64,000 nt of DNA from Pseudomonas mangrovi. Its GTDB lineage: Bacteria; Pseudomonadota; Gammaproteobacteria; Pseudomonadales; Pseudomonadaceae. The translations under genes were made by a program, and so were the position numbers. The notes beneath the pieces were generated by a model. The model was not told the origin of the DNA. It made no database searches and saw nothing but the letters and a program-made list of their open reading frames with translations. Positions 16,918 through 26,068 of this stretch are shown here, in pieces (position 1 is the first letter of the stretch; every line of letters begins with the position of its first letter). Where the stretch lies: assembly GCF_003052585.1 (NCBI RefSeq), contig NZ_QASN01000007.1:124001-188000 (forward strand). The letters are read 5' to 3'.

Positions 16918-19047
16918 TCACTTGGCGCTGGCCAGCCTTGCAGGCTTGGCTTTCGGTCTGCGCGCCAGCGCACCGGAGCCGTCCGACAACAGGCGCGCGA
17001 TGCTCTCCTGCTCGTCGGCGCTCATCACCGTGCCCTTGCTCAGCAACGCCTCGGCCGCCTTGATATCGGGTTTGCGCTTCATGAATCCGCGAGCCCGTCG
17101 CTTGCACTCGATGGCTGCGAAGTGCGGGCGCAGCACCGGCGAGTCGAGCGCTGCCTGAATAGCCTCGATGCCGTCAGTCAGGTGATCGCCGCCTATGGCC
17201 AGTACCAGGTGCGCATCCGGTGTACCCAGTACCTTGTGCGCAGCGGCCGCGTGTTCGGCATCCACCGCCGCGGTAACCATGACACTGGCACTGCCCTCAA
17301 GGTGCGCAATCATCCCGTCGACGTCCCAATGCACCTCGACCTTGACCTCATGGATACCCGAGGTACCGAACAGCGCACCTTCCGAGCCACGCATCAGCGT
17401 CATGGCGTTCTCGATCCGCTCGCCCGGCTCGAGGAGGCAGAACGGCGACTCTTCGATGCAGTGCATCAAGGTGCGATAGCTGCGCACGTTGCCGCTGGGA
17501 TCGCTGACGCTGCCACTGACGAATTCGCTTTTCAGGCTGAGGTTGGCAGGTACCAGCAGGGGCACCTCGCCGCGATTGATCAGCGCCAGCGACACGCGCA
17601 CCGGCGCGCCAAGGGGAACCTCACCGAGCAGCGCCTTGACCTCCAGGTGCAGGCCGAGCACATCCGCCTCCAGATCGGTTGGAGTGATCGCCGGGGTATT
17701 GTTCGACGCACCGCCAAAGGCGACCGAGCCCGGACGTACGAACGGATCGGGATAGTGACGCAGCTGCTTGAGGTTGTCCGGATGGAACGACCATTGGATG
17801 TTCGCCGGAAATGGTGTTGCCGGCGTGGCGCCGGCAGCGATCACGTCGCTGGTGCACATGAAGCCGAAATCGGCGGAATTGTGATAGAGCCCCATGGCGT
17901 GCCCCAGCTCGTGCACCGCCGTACGGAAATACGGCGCCGCGGCGGCACCGAAGCGCTGGCCGCTGACCGTCCCCCAGCCAGCCGAGATGGTCCAGTGCGA
18001 GGCGATCCCGACACCCTCGCGCGGCACGTTGTTCGAGTCGCTGCCACCAGCGTCGTACATGATCCCGCGCGGCGTTGAGTCGATGTTCTTGACCGCAAGT
18101 ATGTGATAGCGCCACTCGCTGTCCAGATTGACCACCGCCCGCCGGGCCAGCATCGCCGCATGCATCTCCGCATTCGACCAGGACGCCCCACTCGGCTCGG
18201 CAACGTTGACGTCACTCAGGTGCAATGTGGTCTGCCAGCCAACGGCATTCATCACCGTCGCCCAGGTGTGACCGGCACCACTCTGAGTCGGCCGCTCGGA
18301 GCCGCTGACAGTGTCGATTTCCACCGTGCAACGACGCAGGAAGGTCGACAGCCAGCCCATCGTCAGGCGCCCGACAATCTGATTGGCGGCGTTGCGCACA
18401 TCTCCCTCGGCGTAATCGGAAGGCGATGGATAGCCGGCAGGGCCGTTCATACGTACCATCTGCGCAGTCAGGGTGCTCTCCTTGACCCAGCTGTTGGGGG
18501 CGTTGAAGCGCCACATCTCGAAGCCAAGACTGAAACTGTTACCGGCGTAGAAATACTCCGGCAACGCAGTCACCCGCAGGTAGTAGCGGTAACGCCCGCG
18601 CGCCAGGATCGGGATGCCCGACGCGGGGTTGGGCCCGGCCAGCATGATCGGTTTGAGCTGCATGTTCGCGGGGCTGAGCCCGCTCGCCTCGAGAATCGGC
18701 ATGGGTGACGCGAACGGCACCGGCAGGAAGATCACCGGCCGCTGGTAAAGATCGCCGCTGGCGGTACGTCCCTCGCTATGCGCCTCGACCCGCAGCGTGC
18801 CGTCATAGGAAACCAGCGCTCCCCCGTTGGGCCGGTAGTTGAGTAGCCAGCAGCCCGCCCGCAGACTGCGCAGCTGCGGAAAGATGATCTGGCCGGGACT
18901 CGTCAGGCCGGGACTCACCAGCCCGGGCTGAATGCCTGCAATGCTGGCGTTGCGCACGACGTTATCGTCGGACTGCCCCTCATCGGGAAGCCCCGCGAGC
19001 AGATCTGGCAGAGGAGGGAAACTCGGATTTTCAGGCAGGTTGGACAT
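16918..19047 (-). CDS. leaderless metzincin-type zinc metalloprotease, large
   Basis: A 709-residue protein with one zinc-protease signature, H379-E380-L-G-H383-A-M-G-L-Y-H389, and a Met-turn candidate in GFM397CTS eight residues later: the metzincin (HExxHxxGxxH plus Met) arrangement seen in matrixin or reprolysin-like enzymes. About 240 residues before the site hold beta-rich sequence (LVSYDGTLRVEAHSEGRTAS, YRYYLRVTALPEYFYAGNSF). The part after about 460 resembles an Ig-like module (VRVSLALINRGEVPLLV) and ends in a basic tail. There is no signal peptide or membrane segment; the start is proline-rich with a PGLVSPGLTSPG repeat. ATG 19047 is chosen because GGAG lies 8 bases upstream; an upstream GTG would overlap it. 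Substrate and route of export unknown. Confidence 0.8.
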   Translation of the reverse strand: MSNLPENPSFPPLPDLLAGLPDEGQSDDNVVRNASIAGIQPGLVSPGLTSPGQIIFPQLRSLRAGCWLLNYRPNGGALVSYDGTLRVEAHSEGRTASGDLYQRPVIFLPVPFASPMPILEASGLSPANMQLKPIMLAGPNPASGIPILARGRYRYYLRVTALPEYFYAGNSFSLGFEMWRFNAPNSWVKESTLTAQMVRMNGPAGYPSPSDYAEGDVRNAANQIVGRLTMGWLSTFLRRCTVEIDTVSGSERPTQSGAGHTWATVMNAVGWQTTLHLSDVNVAEPSGASWSNAEMHAAMLARRAVVNLDSEWRYHILAVKNIDSTPRGIMYDAGGSDSNNVPREGVGIASHWTISAGWGTVSGQRFGAAAAPYFRTAVHELGHAMGLYHNSADFGFMCTSDVIAAGATPATPFPANIQWSFHPDNLKQLRHYPDPFVRPGSVAFGGASNNTPAITPTDLEADVLGLHLEVKALLGEVPLGAPVRVSLALINRGEVPLLVPANLSLKSEFVSGSVSDPSGNVRSYRTLMHCIEESPFCLLEPGERIENAMTLMRGSEGALFGTSGIHEVKVEVHWDVDGMIAHLEGSASVMVTAAVDAEHAAAAHKVLGTPDAHLVLAIGGDHLTDGIEAIQAALDSPVLRPHFAAIECKRRARGFMKRKPDIKAAEALLSKGTVMSADEQESIARLLSDGSGALARRPKAKPARLASAK

Positions 19048-19406
19048 GTCGAACACTCCTATTCAACGAGGACTGGCTTACCTGCCCGCACATCCAATTC
19101 CACTACACGATCCGGTACGCCGTCCCTGGGTTTGATCCCTGGATGGGTTGGCGCCATGCGACCGCGTGACACATAGCGGATCGTCAGTATGGAAAGCCCC
19201 TGGCGATTGTAAAACGCCGCCTGTCCGCACGCTCGCGCCGTGCCTGTTTGCTCTGGACGATAGAGCCCGGTGCCTGCAAAAACGCATGGGGCGCGGGTTT
19301 ATTGCCAGTTGCCAGCCCATTTCGCGCGCAATCTGTCGCTACCAGAAGCTGGCCCACCCTGCTGACGCAGGCTAACCTGCGCGCCTTCCAGTCCGGGACC
19401 AAGACC
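19048..19406. other. intergenic region between divergent accessory genes
   Basis: About 359 bases between the protease gene (leftward) and a lipoprotein gene (rightward), so it should hold two promoters. No clear -35/-10 pair, operator or hairpin stood out by eye. The open frames crossing it look like chance frames. Confidence 0.4.
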
Positions 19407-19793
19407 ATGCCACGCCTGCCGACAATCCTCCTGCTGCTGTCGCTGGCTGCCTGCCAGAGCAGCGAGCGGGTCAGCCGCGAGCAGATGCTCACGAGAATCG
19501 ATGCGCGCGTTCAACTGCCGGACAGCCACTACAACCTGCTCTGGTATCAGGGCACCACGCGCGACCGGCATCACTTCAAGCACATCCGAGGCTACTTTCT
19601 CGACGAAGTGATCTTCATCGTCGACGCACAGCAGTTGCCGATCGCGCAGCCGCGCGCCTACTCGCGCGACAGCACGCGCTGGCTAAGTGTCGAGCGAATA
19701 GGCGATCGCTGGCAGGCTGCGCGCAAACACGCTGAAGGCTGGCAGGTCGAGCGCTGCACAGACGAAGAACGCCAGTGCCTGCGTCTGGACTGA
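19407..19793 (+). CDS. small hypothetical lipoprotein
   Basis: A 128-residue protein with a classic lipoprotein signal: MPRLPTILLLLSLAAC with lipobox L-A-A-C16. The mature part contains HYNLLWYQGTTRDRHHFKHI and two later cysteines in RCTDEERQC. No known catalytic motif. The reading frame is open from 19248, but the signal peptide fixes the start at 19407. It is convergent with the dehydrogenase gene at 19801. Confidence 0.75.
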   Translation: MPRLPTILLLLSLAACQSSERVSREQMLTRIDARVQLPDSHYNLLWYQGTTRDRHHFKHIRGYFLDEVIFIVDAQQLPIAQPRAYSRDSTRWLSVERIGDRWQAARKHAEGWQVERCTDEERQCLRLD

Positions 19794-19800
19794 GCGAGTT

Positions 19801-20673
19801 TCAGCCGCGCGGGACCAGGCGACGGATCAGGCTCGAGGTATCCCAGCGGCCGCCGCCCATCGCCTGCACCTCGGCATAGAGCTGGTCGACCAGGGCGGTT
19901 ACCGGCAGGGGCGCACCGTTGCTGCGCGCTTCTTCAAGCACGATGGCGAAATCCTTGCGCATCCAGTCCACCGCGAAGCCGAAGTCGAATTCGCCGGCGA
20001 GCATGCTCTTGTGGCGATTGTCGAGCTGCCAGGATTGCGCCGCGCCCTTGCCGATCACCTCCATCGCCGACTCGGCATCCAGCCCGGCGGCGCGGGCGAA
20101 GTTGAGCGCTTCCGCCAGGCCCTGCAGCAACCCGCCGATGCAGATCTGGTTGACCATCTTGGTCAGTTGGCCACTGCCGGCGTGCCCCATCAGCCGGACC
20201 ATCCGCGCATAGCATTCGATCACCGGCTCGGCCCGCTGGAAGATCGCCGGTTCGCCACCGACCATCACCGTCAGCGCGCCCTGCTGGGCGCCGGCCTGAC
20301 CGCCGGACACCGGCGCATCGAGAAACCCCAGCTCACGCTCGGCAGCCATCAGTGCCAGCTCACGGGCGACCCGCGCCGAGGCGGTGGTGTGATCGATCAG
20401 CACCGCCCCTGGCGCCATGCCGGCCAGCGCGCCGTCCTCGCCCAGGACCACGGCGCGCAGGTCATCGTCATTGCCGACGCAGGTCATCACGAACTGCGCG
20501 TCCTTTGCCGCTGCGCGGGGGCTTGCCGCACTACGCCCCGGATACTCCTTCACCCAGGCATCGGCCCGCCCGGCGCTGCGGTTGTAGACGCAGACCTCAT
20601 GGCCCTGACGCGCCAGGTGCCCGGCCATGGGATAGCCCATCACGCCCAATCCGATGAATGCCACCTTCGCCAT
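19801..20673 (-). CDS. NAD(P)-dependent dehydrogenase, 3-hydroxyisobutyrate dehydrogenase family
   Basis: A 290-residue beta-hydroxyacid dehydrogenase. The Rossmann motif GLGVMG is at 8-13, the substrate-binding segment DAPVSGGQAGAQQG at about 119-132, and the catalytic Lys at K172 in GQLTKMVNQ. Possible activities are tartronate semialdehyde reductase, 3-hydroxyisobutyrate dehydrogenase or a related succinic semialdehyde reductase; sequence alone does not decide. AGGAGG sits 8 bases before ATG 20673. It is divergent from the exonuclease gene. Confidence 0.9.
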   Translation of the reverse strand: MAKVAFIGLGVMGYPMAGHLARQGHEVCVYNRSAGRADAWVKEYPGRSAASPRAAAKDAQFVMTCVGNDDDLRAVVLGEDGALAGMAPGAVLIDHTTASARVARELALMAAERELGFLDAPVSGGQAGAQQGALTVMVGGEPAIFQRAEPVIECYARMVRLMGHAGSGQLTKMVNQICIGGLLQGLAEALNFARAAGLDAESAMEVIGKGAAQSWQLDNRHKSMLAGEFDFGFAVDWMRKDFAIVLEEARSNGAPLPVTALVDQLYAEVQAMGGGRWDTSSLIRRLVPRG

Positions 20674-20777
20674 GTGATGCGCCTCCTGATAGTGATCGAC
20701 AGAGGGTAGCCATGGTTTGCCGACCGACGAAAGCCCTTCCATACTCGGCGCCACCCGAATGTGCCAACGGAGGCACC

Positions 20778-21320
20778 ATGCGGCACTGGCTGGTAATCGA
20801 TCTGGAAGCGACCACCGAGGAAGGCGGCTGGCCGCTGGAGGAAATGGAGATCATCGAGATCGGCGCCTGCCTGGTCGCCGGCAATGGCCAGGAGATCGGT
20901 CATTTCCAGCGTTTCGTCCGCCCGCTGCGGCGGCCACTGCTGACCCGCTTCTGCCGTGAGCTGACACATATCGAACAGGTCGAGGTGGACAGCGCGCAAA
21001 GCCTTGCCGCGGTCTGGCCGGAGTTCGAGCGCTGGCTGGGCGGCTACGCCGGCGAATTGCTCGGCTGGATCAGCTGGGGCGACTACGACCGCCAGCAGCT
21101 GGAACTGGAATGGCAGCGCAACGGCTTGTCCAGCGCGCTGCAGCAGGTCGAGCACCTCAATCTCAAGCAGCGTTTCGCCCAGGCCCGTCAGCTCAGGCGC
21201 CCGGTGGGACTCAAGAGCGCCCTGCAGCTGGCCGGCATGCAGTTCCACGGCACCCAGCACCGCGCCCTTGAAGACGCGCGCAACACCGCCCGCCTGCTGC
21301 CACTGACCCTGCCCGACTGA
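20778..21320 (+). CDS. DEDDh 3'-5' exonuclease (KapD/ERI1-like)
   Basis: A 180-residue exonuclease of the DnaQ-like fold. Metal-binding residues visible are D8 and E10 (VIDLEAT), an Asp at 102 or 104 (SWGDYDRQQ), and H161/D166 ([10 protein letters not shown]), the DEDDh arrangement. The KapD/ERI1-like subgroup acts on RNA or DNA 3' ends; the substrate here is unknown. GGAGG four bases upstream sets the start at 20778; the frame itself is open from 20658. Confidence 0.88.
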   Translation: MRHWLVIDLEATTEEGGWPLEEMEIIEIGACLVAGNGQEIGHFQRFVRPLRRPLLTRFCRELTHIEQVEVDSAQSLAAVWPEFERWLGGYAGELLGWISWGDYDRQQLELEWQRNGLSSALQQVEHLNLKQRFAQARQLRRPVGLKSALQLAGMQFHGTQHRALEDARNTARLLPLTLPD

Positions 21321-21403
21321 CCCGCTCGGGCGGGATGACGGAGCGCAACGGCTTGGGCATACTTGCCAGCCTTTTTCCCGCCTTCCCTTTTCGAGGAATC
21401 CCA

Positions 21404-21685
21404 ATGTTCAAGGTCAACGAGTACTTCGACGGCACCGTCAAATCCATTGCCTTCGACATGGCCGCCGGTCCCGCGACCATCGGCGTCATGGCCGCAGGCG
21501 AATACGAATTCGGCACCGCGCAGCTGGAAGTGATGCACGTGGTCGCCGGCGCCCTGACCGTCAAGCTGCCGGGCAGCGAGGCCTGGGAGACCTTCGAGAG
21601 CGGCAGCCAGTTCACCGTTCCGGCCAACAGCAAGTTCCAGCTCAAGGTCGCCAGCGACACCGCCTACCTCTGCGAATACCGCTGA
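21404..21685 (+). CDS. ppnP: pyrimidine/purine nucleoside phosphorylase PpnP (DUF1255)
   Basis: A 93-residue cupin-fold protein ([17 protein letters not shown]...) that matches the PpnP/YaiE family, which phosphorolyses several nucleosides. Typical pieces are [24 protein letters not shown] and the end [15 protein letters not shown]. Full length. GAGGAAT sits before the ATG. Confidence 0.93.
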   Translation: MFKVNEYFDGTVKSIAFDMAAGPATIGVMAAGEYEFGTAQLEVMHVVAGALTVKLPGSEAWETFESGSQFTVPANSKFQLKVASDTAYLCEYR

Positions 21686-22016
21686 GCCTTGCCGCTGCGG
21701 CGGTGCGGCGCTGAACGCGTTCTGCATCGGCAGCGAGTCATCTGCCCCCCCCGCGTTTTGCTTCTGCAGCGAGTCGCCTGAAACATCCCTCACCCGCCTT
21801 CGGCACCCTCTCCCGGTGGGAGAGGGCAAAACCGCGGGCCGCTCGATACTCCGCGTGGCCACACACTGCGCTGTGCTGATACAGCCTTCCTTCTCCCTGC
21901 GGGAGAAGGTGGCGCGCAGCGACGGATGAGGGATGGCCTGAACAGCAAGGTGCCCCGCGCTGCCTGAAACCAGATGCCCTGGCGTGCAAGGGTGACGGAT
22001 GTCGCCTGTGCCCTGT
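21686..22016. other. intergenic region holding a TIR repeat element
   Basis: The 331 bases between ppnP and the DUF1287 gene contain the 152-bp repeat described separately (21784-21935). The sequence left of it has GCAGCGAGT-type motifs (near 21731 and 21767) that also occur left of the second copy near 34756, so the repeated unit may extend further than the inverted repeats. Confidence 0.6.
21784..21935. repeat. 152-bp element with 9-bp terminal inverted repeats, copy A
   Basis: Begins CATCCCTCA and ends TGAGGGATG (perfect 9-bp inverted ends). Inside are two hairpins: CCCTCTCCC-GGT-GGGAGAGGG and CTTCTCCC-TGC-GGGAGAAG. A second copy with the same ends and layout lies at 34891-35040. It looks like a MITE- or REP-type non-coding element; there is no open frame that fits. 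Confidence 0.8.
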
Positions 22017-22607
22017 TTACCCGCCCGCCACCTTGATCCGGTAGTGGCCGATGATCTTGTAGCGCAGCAGCAGGTCATCCTCGCGCGCACCAAAGCCGAT
22101 GTTGTGCAGGATCAATGGCACGCCCTCGGCACTGCGACGGTCGCTGACGATGCCGATATGCAGCGTTCCGCCGCCCAGGTCCCAGGTGACGATGTCACCT
22201 GCCTGGTAGCGGGCCGGAACACTGGAGAACCGCAGGCTCCAGCCCTGGCGCGTAAACCAGGTCATCAGATTGGGCACGCGGCGATGATCGATATTGCGAT
22301 CCGGCCCGCGCAGCCCCCAGTTCTGCGGGTAGCTGGCAAAGTTGGCGCGCATGTCCTGGTGCACCCTCTGCTGCAGGTCCAGGCCCTGGGCCCGCAGGGC
22401 GCGGATGATCACATCGGTACACACGCCAGTGATCATCGGCACATCGCCACCGGGGTAATCCAGGCGCTGATAGCGCGGGTCGTAGAACAGCGTCACGCCG
22501 ACCTGCTTGCGCGCATCCTCGACCAGTTGCGCCCTGTCGATCGCGGCCGCCTGCGCCGCCATCCCCCACACCATGAAGAGCGGAAAAAGCCAGCGTGCCA
22601 TCTTCAT
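22017..22607 (-). CDS. DUF1287 exported protein
   Basis: About 196 residues with an N-terminal signal peptide (MARWLFPLFMVWGMAAQAAA) and a DUF1287 body: DARKQVGVTLFYDPRYQRLDYPGGDVP, CTDVIIRALRAQGLDLQ, GDIVTWDLGGGTLHIGIVSD. The Cys-Asp and His arrangement resembles NlpC/P60-type folds, so a peptidoglycan-related hydrolase is possible but not shown. The start is taken at 22607 with AGGA ten bases upstream; 22625 is also open. Confidence 0.85.
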   Translation of the reverse strand: MKMARWLFPLFMVWGMAAQAAAIDRAQLVEDARKQVGVTLFYDPRYQRLDYPGGDVPMITGVCTDVIIRALRAQGLDLQQRVHQDMRANFASYPQNWGLRGPDRNIDHRRVPNLMTWFTRQGWSLRFSSVPARYQAGDIVTWDLGGGTLHIGIVSDRRSAEGVPLILHNIGFGAREDDLLLRYKIIGHYRIKVAGG

Positions 22608-22763
22608 TGCCCGAGCATCCTGCATCGCGAAAAAGGGCGATCATGCCCCGCGCAGCAGGCAGTCGTCACCCATTCAGGCTGTGACTTTTGCGCTCGAGCA
22701 CTGTCACAGAGTTTTCATCCAGGCGACGTAGGCTGCCCCGAACAGCCTCAAGGAGAGCGCTCC

Positions 22764-22943
22764 ATGACTCAGCAGCAGCCCGCAACCACCACCCTCCGGG
22801 TAATTCCGCTCAAGCCTCAGCAGCAGGTCGGCGGCGCCGTGATCGATGACGAAGGCCGTGAAGTGCCGATCACCGAACACATGATCCAGCGCGCCTGCAA
22901 CGAACTGGAAAAGAGCTTCAGCAACGCCAGCCAGCACGGCTGA
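22764..22943 (+). CDS. small conserved hypothetical protein (59 aa)
   Basis: A 59-residue hydrophilic protein (MTQQQPATTTLRVIPLKPQQQ...). AGGAGAG lies a few bases before the ATG, and the codon choice is like the neighbouring genes. No membrane segment, cysteine or known motif. The C-terminal EHMIQRACNELEKSF looks helical. The frame is open upstream to 21999 by chance; the ribosome site marks the real start. Function unknown. Confidence 0.7.
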   Translation: MTQQQPATTTLRVIPLKPQQQVGGAVIDDEGREVPITEHMIQRACNELEKSFSNASQHG

Positions 22944-23104
22944 AGTGACGCGAAGTCGCTGAGCGCGGCTCGCGCCGATTCCGTGCGTCTCGCCCGACGC
23001 CACGGCCGGGCTGCCGATCGCTTCGGCTGGGCCTGGTCGGCAAGCTCCCGGGCCGGTACCGCATCGGCAGCCAGGCTCGACGTGCGGCACCAGCCACGGG
23101 CCGC

Positions 23105-24247
23105 TCAGACCAGACGCGCGCCCAGCGCCTTGACCATGTCGCGCAACGGCGACGATTCCCCACTGATTCGCACCTGCAGGCCATCGATCTCGCGGCGCAT
23201 CGGGTAGTGCTTGCGTAGCGCGTCGAAGGCCAGACGCCGCTGCTCGGCCTCCGCTTGCAGGCTGCGGATAAAATCGGCGCTGTCGCGACGCGGGTCGTAG
23301 ACTGCCCGGCAAAGGGTTGCCAGCGCCCAGTCCGGCGGGCAATCCGCATCCAGCTCCAGCTGCCGCAACCACTGTGCCGGCGACATGTCGGCAAGACGCA
23401 GTGCCGCTGGCTGGCCGAGCCAGGCGCAGAGTGCCTGGTAGATCTGCTCGCTGCCGCGCAACTTGCCGTCCAGGCTGTAACCGGCAACGTGCGGCGTGGC
23501 CAGGCGACAGCGGCGGGCCAGCTCGACATCCACCTGCGGTTCACCCTCCCAGACATCCAGCACCGCGCGCAGATCGCTACGCTGCTGCAGCACCCGGTTG
23601 AGCGCCTGGTTGTCGACCACCCCACCGCGGCTGGCATTGATCAGCCAGGTGCCCGGCCGCAGGCTGGCCAGACGGGTCTCGTCGAGCAGGTGCCAGGTGG
23701 CGTCCTGTCCGTCGCGCGCCAAGGGCGTGTGCAGACTGATCACATCGCAGCGGGTGAGGATTTCATCGAGGCTGACGAAGCCCGGCTCCCCCGCGCGCGC
23801 GCGCGGTGGATCGCAGACCTCCACCCGCCAGCCCAGGCCGCGCATGACCCGCGCCAGCCGCTCACCGACCTGCCCTGCGCCGACGATGCCGAAGCGTCGC
23901 TCGGCCAGCGCAACCCCCGCATCCTCGGCCAGCACCAGCAGGCTGCCGAGCACATAGTCGACCACGCCGCGGGCATTGCAGCCCGGCGCGCTGGCCCAGG
24001 CGATGCCCTGACGCTGCAGATAGTCCAGATCCAGATGATCGGTGCCTATGGTGCAGGTGCCGACGAAGCGCACCGCACTGCCTGCCAGCAACGCTTCATC
24101 GACCCGGGTCACCGAGCGCACCAGCAGCAGCTGCGCGTCGCCCAGGGCATCGCGCTCGAGCGTGCGACCGGGCAGCCGGCGGATCTCACCGAAGGCTGCG
24201 AAGAACTCATCGAGCAGGGGGATATTTTCGTCGGCTACGATACGCAT
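23105..24247 (-). CDS. pdxB: 4-phosphoerythronate dehydrogenase
   Basis: A 380-residue D-2-hydroxyacid dehydrogenase of pyridoxal phosphate biosynthesis, oxidising 4-phospho-D-erythronate. [16 protein letters not shown] is the PdxB start; [15 protein letters not shown] is the NAD site; the Arg-Glu-His catalytic set is represented by INASRGG, and by [13 protein letters not shown] with the His. The C-terminal PdxB dimerisation domain is present, so it is not a generic family member. Confidence 0.95.
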   Translation of the reverse strand: MRIVADENIPLLDEFFAAFGEIRRLPGRTLERDALGDAQLLLVRSVTRVDEALLAGSAVRFVGTCTIGTDHLDLDYLQRQGIAWASAPGCNARGVVDYVLGSLLVLAEDAGVALAERRFGIVGAGQVGERLARVMRGLGWRVEVCDPPRARAGEPGFVSLDEILTRCDVISLHTPLARDGQDATWHLLDETRLASLRPGTWLINASRGGVVDNQALNRVLQQRSDLRAVLDVWEGEPQVDVELARRCRLATPHVAGYSLDGKLRGSEQIYQALCAWLGQPAALRLADMSPAQWLRQLELDADCPPDWALATLCRAVYDPRRDSADFIRSLQAEAEQRRLAFDALRKHYPMRREIDGLQVRISGESSPLRDMVKALGARLV

Positions 24248-24573
24248 GGCCGGCTCCTGAAAAACGGAGCGCCCATGGTAATCCCCGCGGGGAATTGCGG
24301 CCCGCGGTTTTTCCGCAGGAAGGCTTCGTACCGAGGCACAGATTCGCCGCGTCCGTCACCCCGGCCGGCCGGAGCACGACTCCGCAGCGTAAGGCCCGAC
24401 CATTCAGGGTTGCCCGGCGAAAAACGGCGCACATCCGCACTGTCGCCTGCCGCCATCGGCAGTCGCTGCCGGGGATCCTGCAACAAGGCGCCGGCGCCTA
24501 GCGCGAAGCGCTTCCTGCCCGGCAGGTGCAGGCGTAGACTGGCGGGCCTTCCGCGCCAGCCCGATACAACGTC
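24248..24573. other. intergenic region between pdxB and the MATE gene
   Basis: 326 bases that should carry the divergent promoters of pdxB and the efflux gene. I see only G+C-rich short palindromes (for example CCCCGCGGGG near 24284 and GGCCGGCCGG near 24364). No gene or convincing promoter was recognised. Confidence 0.4.
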
Positions 24574-25947
24574 ATGTCCGCTCAGTCCCGCCTGCTCCGC
24601 GTGCGCACCGAAATGCGCCATCTGGCAGTTCTCGCCACACCCATCATCATCGCCCAGCTGGCGCATACCGCCATGGGCTTCGTCGACACCGTGATGGCCG
24701 GACGCGTCGGCCCCCAGGACCTGGCGGCAGTGGCCCTGGGCAACTCGATCTGGGTGCCGGTGTTCCTGCTGATGACCGGCGTACTGCTGGCGACCACCGC
24801 CAAGGTGGCGCGCCTGTTCGGCGCAGGCGACGAGGAACGGATCGGCGCACTGGTGCGTCAGTCGCTCTGGCTCGGCCTGGCGGTGGGCGCGCTCTGCGCC
24901 GTGCTGCTGTGGAACGCCGAGCCGGTGCTGCACTGGATGCAGGTCGCCGCGGAGCTGATCGAACCGACCATGGCCTACCTGCGCGCCGTGGCACTGGGCT
25001 TTCCCGCCATCGCGCTCTATCACGTGCTGCGCTGCTTCAGCGACGGCCTGGGTCGCACCCGGCCGAGCATGGTCATCGGCATCCTCGGACTGCTGCTGAA
25101 CATCCCGCTCAACTACATCTTCATCTACGGCAAGCTCGGCTTGCCGGCGATGGGCGGCGTCGGTTGCGGCTGGGCCACCGCGCTGGTGATGATCGCCTCG
25201 CTGCTGGCGATGCTGGTCTGGGTCAGATGGGCGCCCTACTACCGCGCCAGCCAATTGTTCGCCCGCTTCGACCGGCCGTACTGGCCGACCATCTCGCGGC
25301 TGCTGTCGATCGGTGTGCCGATCGGCATCGCGATCTTTGCCGAAGCCAGCATCTTCTCGGTGATCGCCCTGCTGATCGGCGGCCTCGGCGCCACGGTGGT
25401 CGCCGGCCACCAGATCGCCCTCAACTTCTCCTCGCTGGTGTTCATGCTGCCCTACTCGCTGGGCATGGCCATCACCATCCGCGTCGGCCAGGCGCTCGGC
25501 CGCAACGATGCACGTGACGCACGCTTCGTCGCCGGCATCGGTATCGGCATGTCGCTGCTGCTGGCGTGCCTGTCGTCCAGCGCCATGCTGCTCGGCCGCG
25601 ATGCCATCGCCCGCCTCTACAGCACCGACGCCAGCGTTCTCGCAGTCGCCAGCGGCCTGCTGATCTATGCCGCGTTCTTCCAGTTCTCCGACGCCATCCA
25701 GGTAACAGCCGCCGGGGCCCTGCGCGGCTACCAGGACACCCGCGCGACCATGCTGATCACCCTGTTCGCCTACTGGGGCATCGGCCTGCCGGTGGGCTAC
25801 GGCCTTGGCCTTGCCGATTGGTTCGGCCCCGCCAGCGGCCCGGCGGGGCTCTGGCAGGGGCTGATCGTCGGCCTGACCTGCGCGGCCCTGATGCTGGGAG
25901 TACGCCTGATGCGCATCGGCAAGCGGCGGATCAGGCAGGGAGAATAA
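24574..25947 (+). CDS. MATE-family multidrug efflux transporter (NorM/PmpM-like)
   Basis: A 457-residue inner-membrane protein with about 12 transmembrane helices and two related halves (LATPIIIAQLAHTAMGFVDT in the first; SIGVPIGIAIFAEASIFSV in the second). It resembles P. aeruginosa PmpM, a proton-coupled exporter of cationic drugs. The MATE motif around FVDTVMAGRVG is intact. The terminator-like hairpin at 25973-26011 follows. Confidence 0.92.
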   Translation: MSAQSRLLRVRTEMRHLAVLATPIIIAQLAHTAMGFVDTVMAGRVGPQDLAAVALGNSIWVPVFLLMTGVLLATTAKVARLFGAGDEERIGALVRQSLWLGLAVGALCAVLLWNAEPVLHWMQVAAELIEPTMAYLRAVALGFPAIALYHVLRCFSDGLGRTRPSMVIGILGLLLNIPLNYIFIYGKLGLPAMGGVGCGWATALVMIASLLAMLVWVRWAPYYRASQLFARFDRPYWPTISRLLSIGVPIGIAIFAEASIFSVIALLIGGLGATVVAGHQIALNFSSLVFMLPYSLGMAITIRVGQALGRNDARDARFVAGIGIGMSLLLACLSSSAMLLGRDAIARLYSTDASVLAVASGLLIYAAFFQFSDAIQVTAAGALRGYQDTRATMLITLFAYWGIGLPVGYGLGLADWFGPASGPAGLWQGLIVGLTCAALMLGVRLMRIGKRRIRQGE

Positions 25948-25972
25948 AGTGTGGCGCTGCCTTCAAATGCAA

Positions 25973-26011
25973 CGCCCCCGACGCATTGTTTTAACAACCA
26001 GCGTGGGGGCG
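25973..26011 (+). terminator. stem-loop after the MATE gene
   Basis: CGCCCCC (25973-25979) plus ACGC (25981-25984) pair with GCGT (26001-26004) plus GGGGGCG (26005-26011), an 11-bp stem with one bulged G and a 16-base A+T-rich loop. A perfect 14-base palindrome CTTGGGGCCCCAAG follows at 26012-26025. There is no long T-run, so intrinsic termination is probable but not certain. Confidence 0.5.
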
Positions 26012-26025
26012 CTTGGGGCCCCAAG

Positions 26026-26050
26026 TAAAATCGGAAAACCCGATGTCGGG
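26026..26050 (-). terminator. possible leftward terminator of the nuclease gene
   Basis: On the minus strand CCCGA-CA-TCGGG (26039-26050) is followed by TTTTCCGATTTTA. It sits 18 bases after the nuclease stop. The stem is short and the loop tight, so this is a weak call. Confidence 0.4.
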
Positions 26051-26068
26051 CCTACACCGCGAAGTCTC

